Source: an uncultured Clostridia bacterium
GTDB lineage: Bacteria > Bacillota > Clostridia > Oscillospirales > CAG-272
Assembly: GCA_946641795.1 (NCBI GenBank)
Contig: CAMPBZ010000018.1
Coordinates: forward strand, 1 to 13,626
Reading direction: 5' to 3'
DNA length: 13,626 nucleotides
Made by a program: the position numbers and the translations under genes
Shown here: piece after piece, positions 12,926 to 13,626 of the stretch
Numbering within the stretch: position 1 is the stretch's first letter
Layout of the letters: each line of letters starts with the position of its first letter
Notes under the pieces: generated by a model
Seen by the model: only the letters and a program-made list of their open reading frames with translations
The model's database searches: none
What the model was told of the DNA's origin: nothing

Positions 12926-13626
12926 TCAACCGTTGTTCTGCGCGGCTACCAAGCCGTCGCCGCCGTACATCCGGCGGAGCTTCGGCTTTTCGATTTTTCC
13001 GGTGGGGTTGCGCGGGACTTTGGCAAAAATGATCTTGCGCGGCCGCTTGTAGCGCGGGAGCGCATGGCAGAAGGCCATAATCTCCTCCTCGGTGCATTCG
13101 GCGCCGGGGTTGAGCTCGATGATGGCGGCGGCAATTTCGCCGAGACGCGCGTCGGGCAAACCGATAACGGCAACGTCCTTGATTTTTGGGAAGCCGGAAA
13201 GGAAATCCTCGATTTGCACGGGGTACAGGTTTTCGCCGCCCGTTATGATGACGTCCTTTTTGCGGTCCACCAGAAAAATGAAGCCGTCCTCGTCCTCCTG
13301 CGCCATATCGCCGGTCAGAAGCCAGCCGTCGCGCAGGGCCTTTGCCGTTGCTTCGGGGTCTTTATAATAGCATTTCATAACGCCGGGGCCGCGCAGGCAA
13401 AGCTCGCCGACCTCGCCGCGTTTCACATCGTTGCCTTCGGGATCGGTAATGCGGGTCTCCCAACCAAAGCCGGCTTTGCCGATGGCGCCCACCTTGTTCA
13501 CGTTCTCCACGCCCAGGTGAACGGCGCCCGGCCCGATGGATTCGGAAAGGCCGTAGTTGGTATCGTACTGATGATTGGGGAAATAGGTCAGCCAGCGGCG
13601 AACCAGACTTTGCGGCACCGGCTGGG
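12926..13626 (-). CDS. AMP-forming acyl-CoA synthetase, C-terminal part, cut by window edge
   Basis: The last 232 residues or so of a class I adenylate-forming CoA ligase. The frame is open to the edge, and a GTG at 13618 is internal (residues QPVPQSLVRRW run through it). Motifs: NYGLSES, GELCLRGPG, the GW-x-x-TGD motif (GWLLTGDMA), the hinge and loop RKKDVIITGGENLYPVQIE, RLGE, then PRYKRP and NPTGKIEKPKL with the catalytic lysine. These place it with FadD/CaiC-like fatty or aryl acid CoA ligases. It is a different subfamily from PaaK, so the locus has two CoA ligases. Location upstream of iorA on the same strand suggests activation of a product acid or of an aryl acid for the same pathway, but the specificity part is outside the window. 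The codon use looks like its neighbours. Confidence 0.9.
   Translation of the reverse strand, partial: QPVPQSLVRRWLTYFPNHQYDTNYGLSESIGPGAVHLGVENVNKVGAIGKAGFGWETRITDPEGNDVKRGEVGELCLRGPGVMKCYYKDPEATAKALRDGWLLTGDMAQEDEDGFIFLVDRKKDVIITGGENLYPVQIEDFLSGFPKIKDVAVIGLPDARLGEIAAAIIELNPGAECTEEEIMAFCHALPRYKRPRKIIFAKVPRNPTGKIEKPKLRRMYGGDGLVAAQNNG

Overview
The window looks like the chromosome of a strictly anaerobic, moderately GC-rich member of the Clostridia. This is an inference from four things: ferredoxin-linked indolepyruvate oxidoreductase genes, strong AAAGGAGG ribosome binding sites, near-perfect sigma-A promoters, and a terminator repeat of a style I associate from memory with gut Clostridia. 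All genes except one are on the minus strand. No phage, insertion sequence, CRISPR, rRNA or tRNA was seen.

Left part (1-4323). The start of a cytoplasmic GH37 (trehalase-family) glycosidase runs off the left edge and has its own promoter. To its right is a compact minus-strand operon read from 3980 down to 475. It encodes a 927-aa secreted beta-helix protein, a previously easy-to-miss 38-aa acidic peptide ending in a GGWSGGW motif, and a 188-aa secreted single-domain protein. The junctions are about 19 nt, each holding a ribosome binding site. The operon starts from a consensus TTGACA-17-TATAAT promoter, has an 18-bp perfect palindrome in its leader, and ends at a strong hairpin terminator. 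A divergent AraC-family regulator (4324-5145, plus) with its own consensus promoter probably controls it.

Middle part (5146-8731). After the regulator come a repeat-like terminator, a tract of degenerate copies of that terminator's 3' half, and a bidirectional terminator. These separate the regulator from a convergent gene for a 1085-aa secreted protein. That protein has an N-terminal domain shared with the 188-aa protein, two tandem alkaline-phosphatase-superfamily phosphodiesterase domains, and a C-terminal LamG-like lectin fold. A third, divergent version of the shared domain appears to end the 927-aa protein, so the secreted proteins of both loci may form one functional set at the cell surface.

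Right part (8754-13626). This is a minus-strand aryl-acid/aromatic amino acid cluster: an acyl-CoA synthetase (cut by the right edge), iorA, iorB, paaK and a tandem ACT-domain protein. The last four are tightly coupled (4-nt overlap, 3-nt gap, 19-nt gap). IorAB interconverts aryl-pyruvates and arylacetyl-CoA with ferredoxin, PaaK makes or uses arylacetyl-CoA from the free acid, and the ACT protein is a likely amino acid sensor.

The most unusual material is the 38-aa peptide between two secreted-protein genes, and the domain of unknown function recurring in three secreted proteins, one of which carries a doubled phosphodiesterase.
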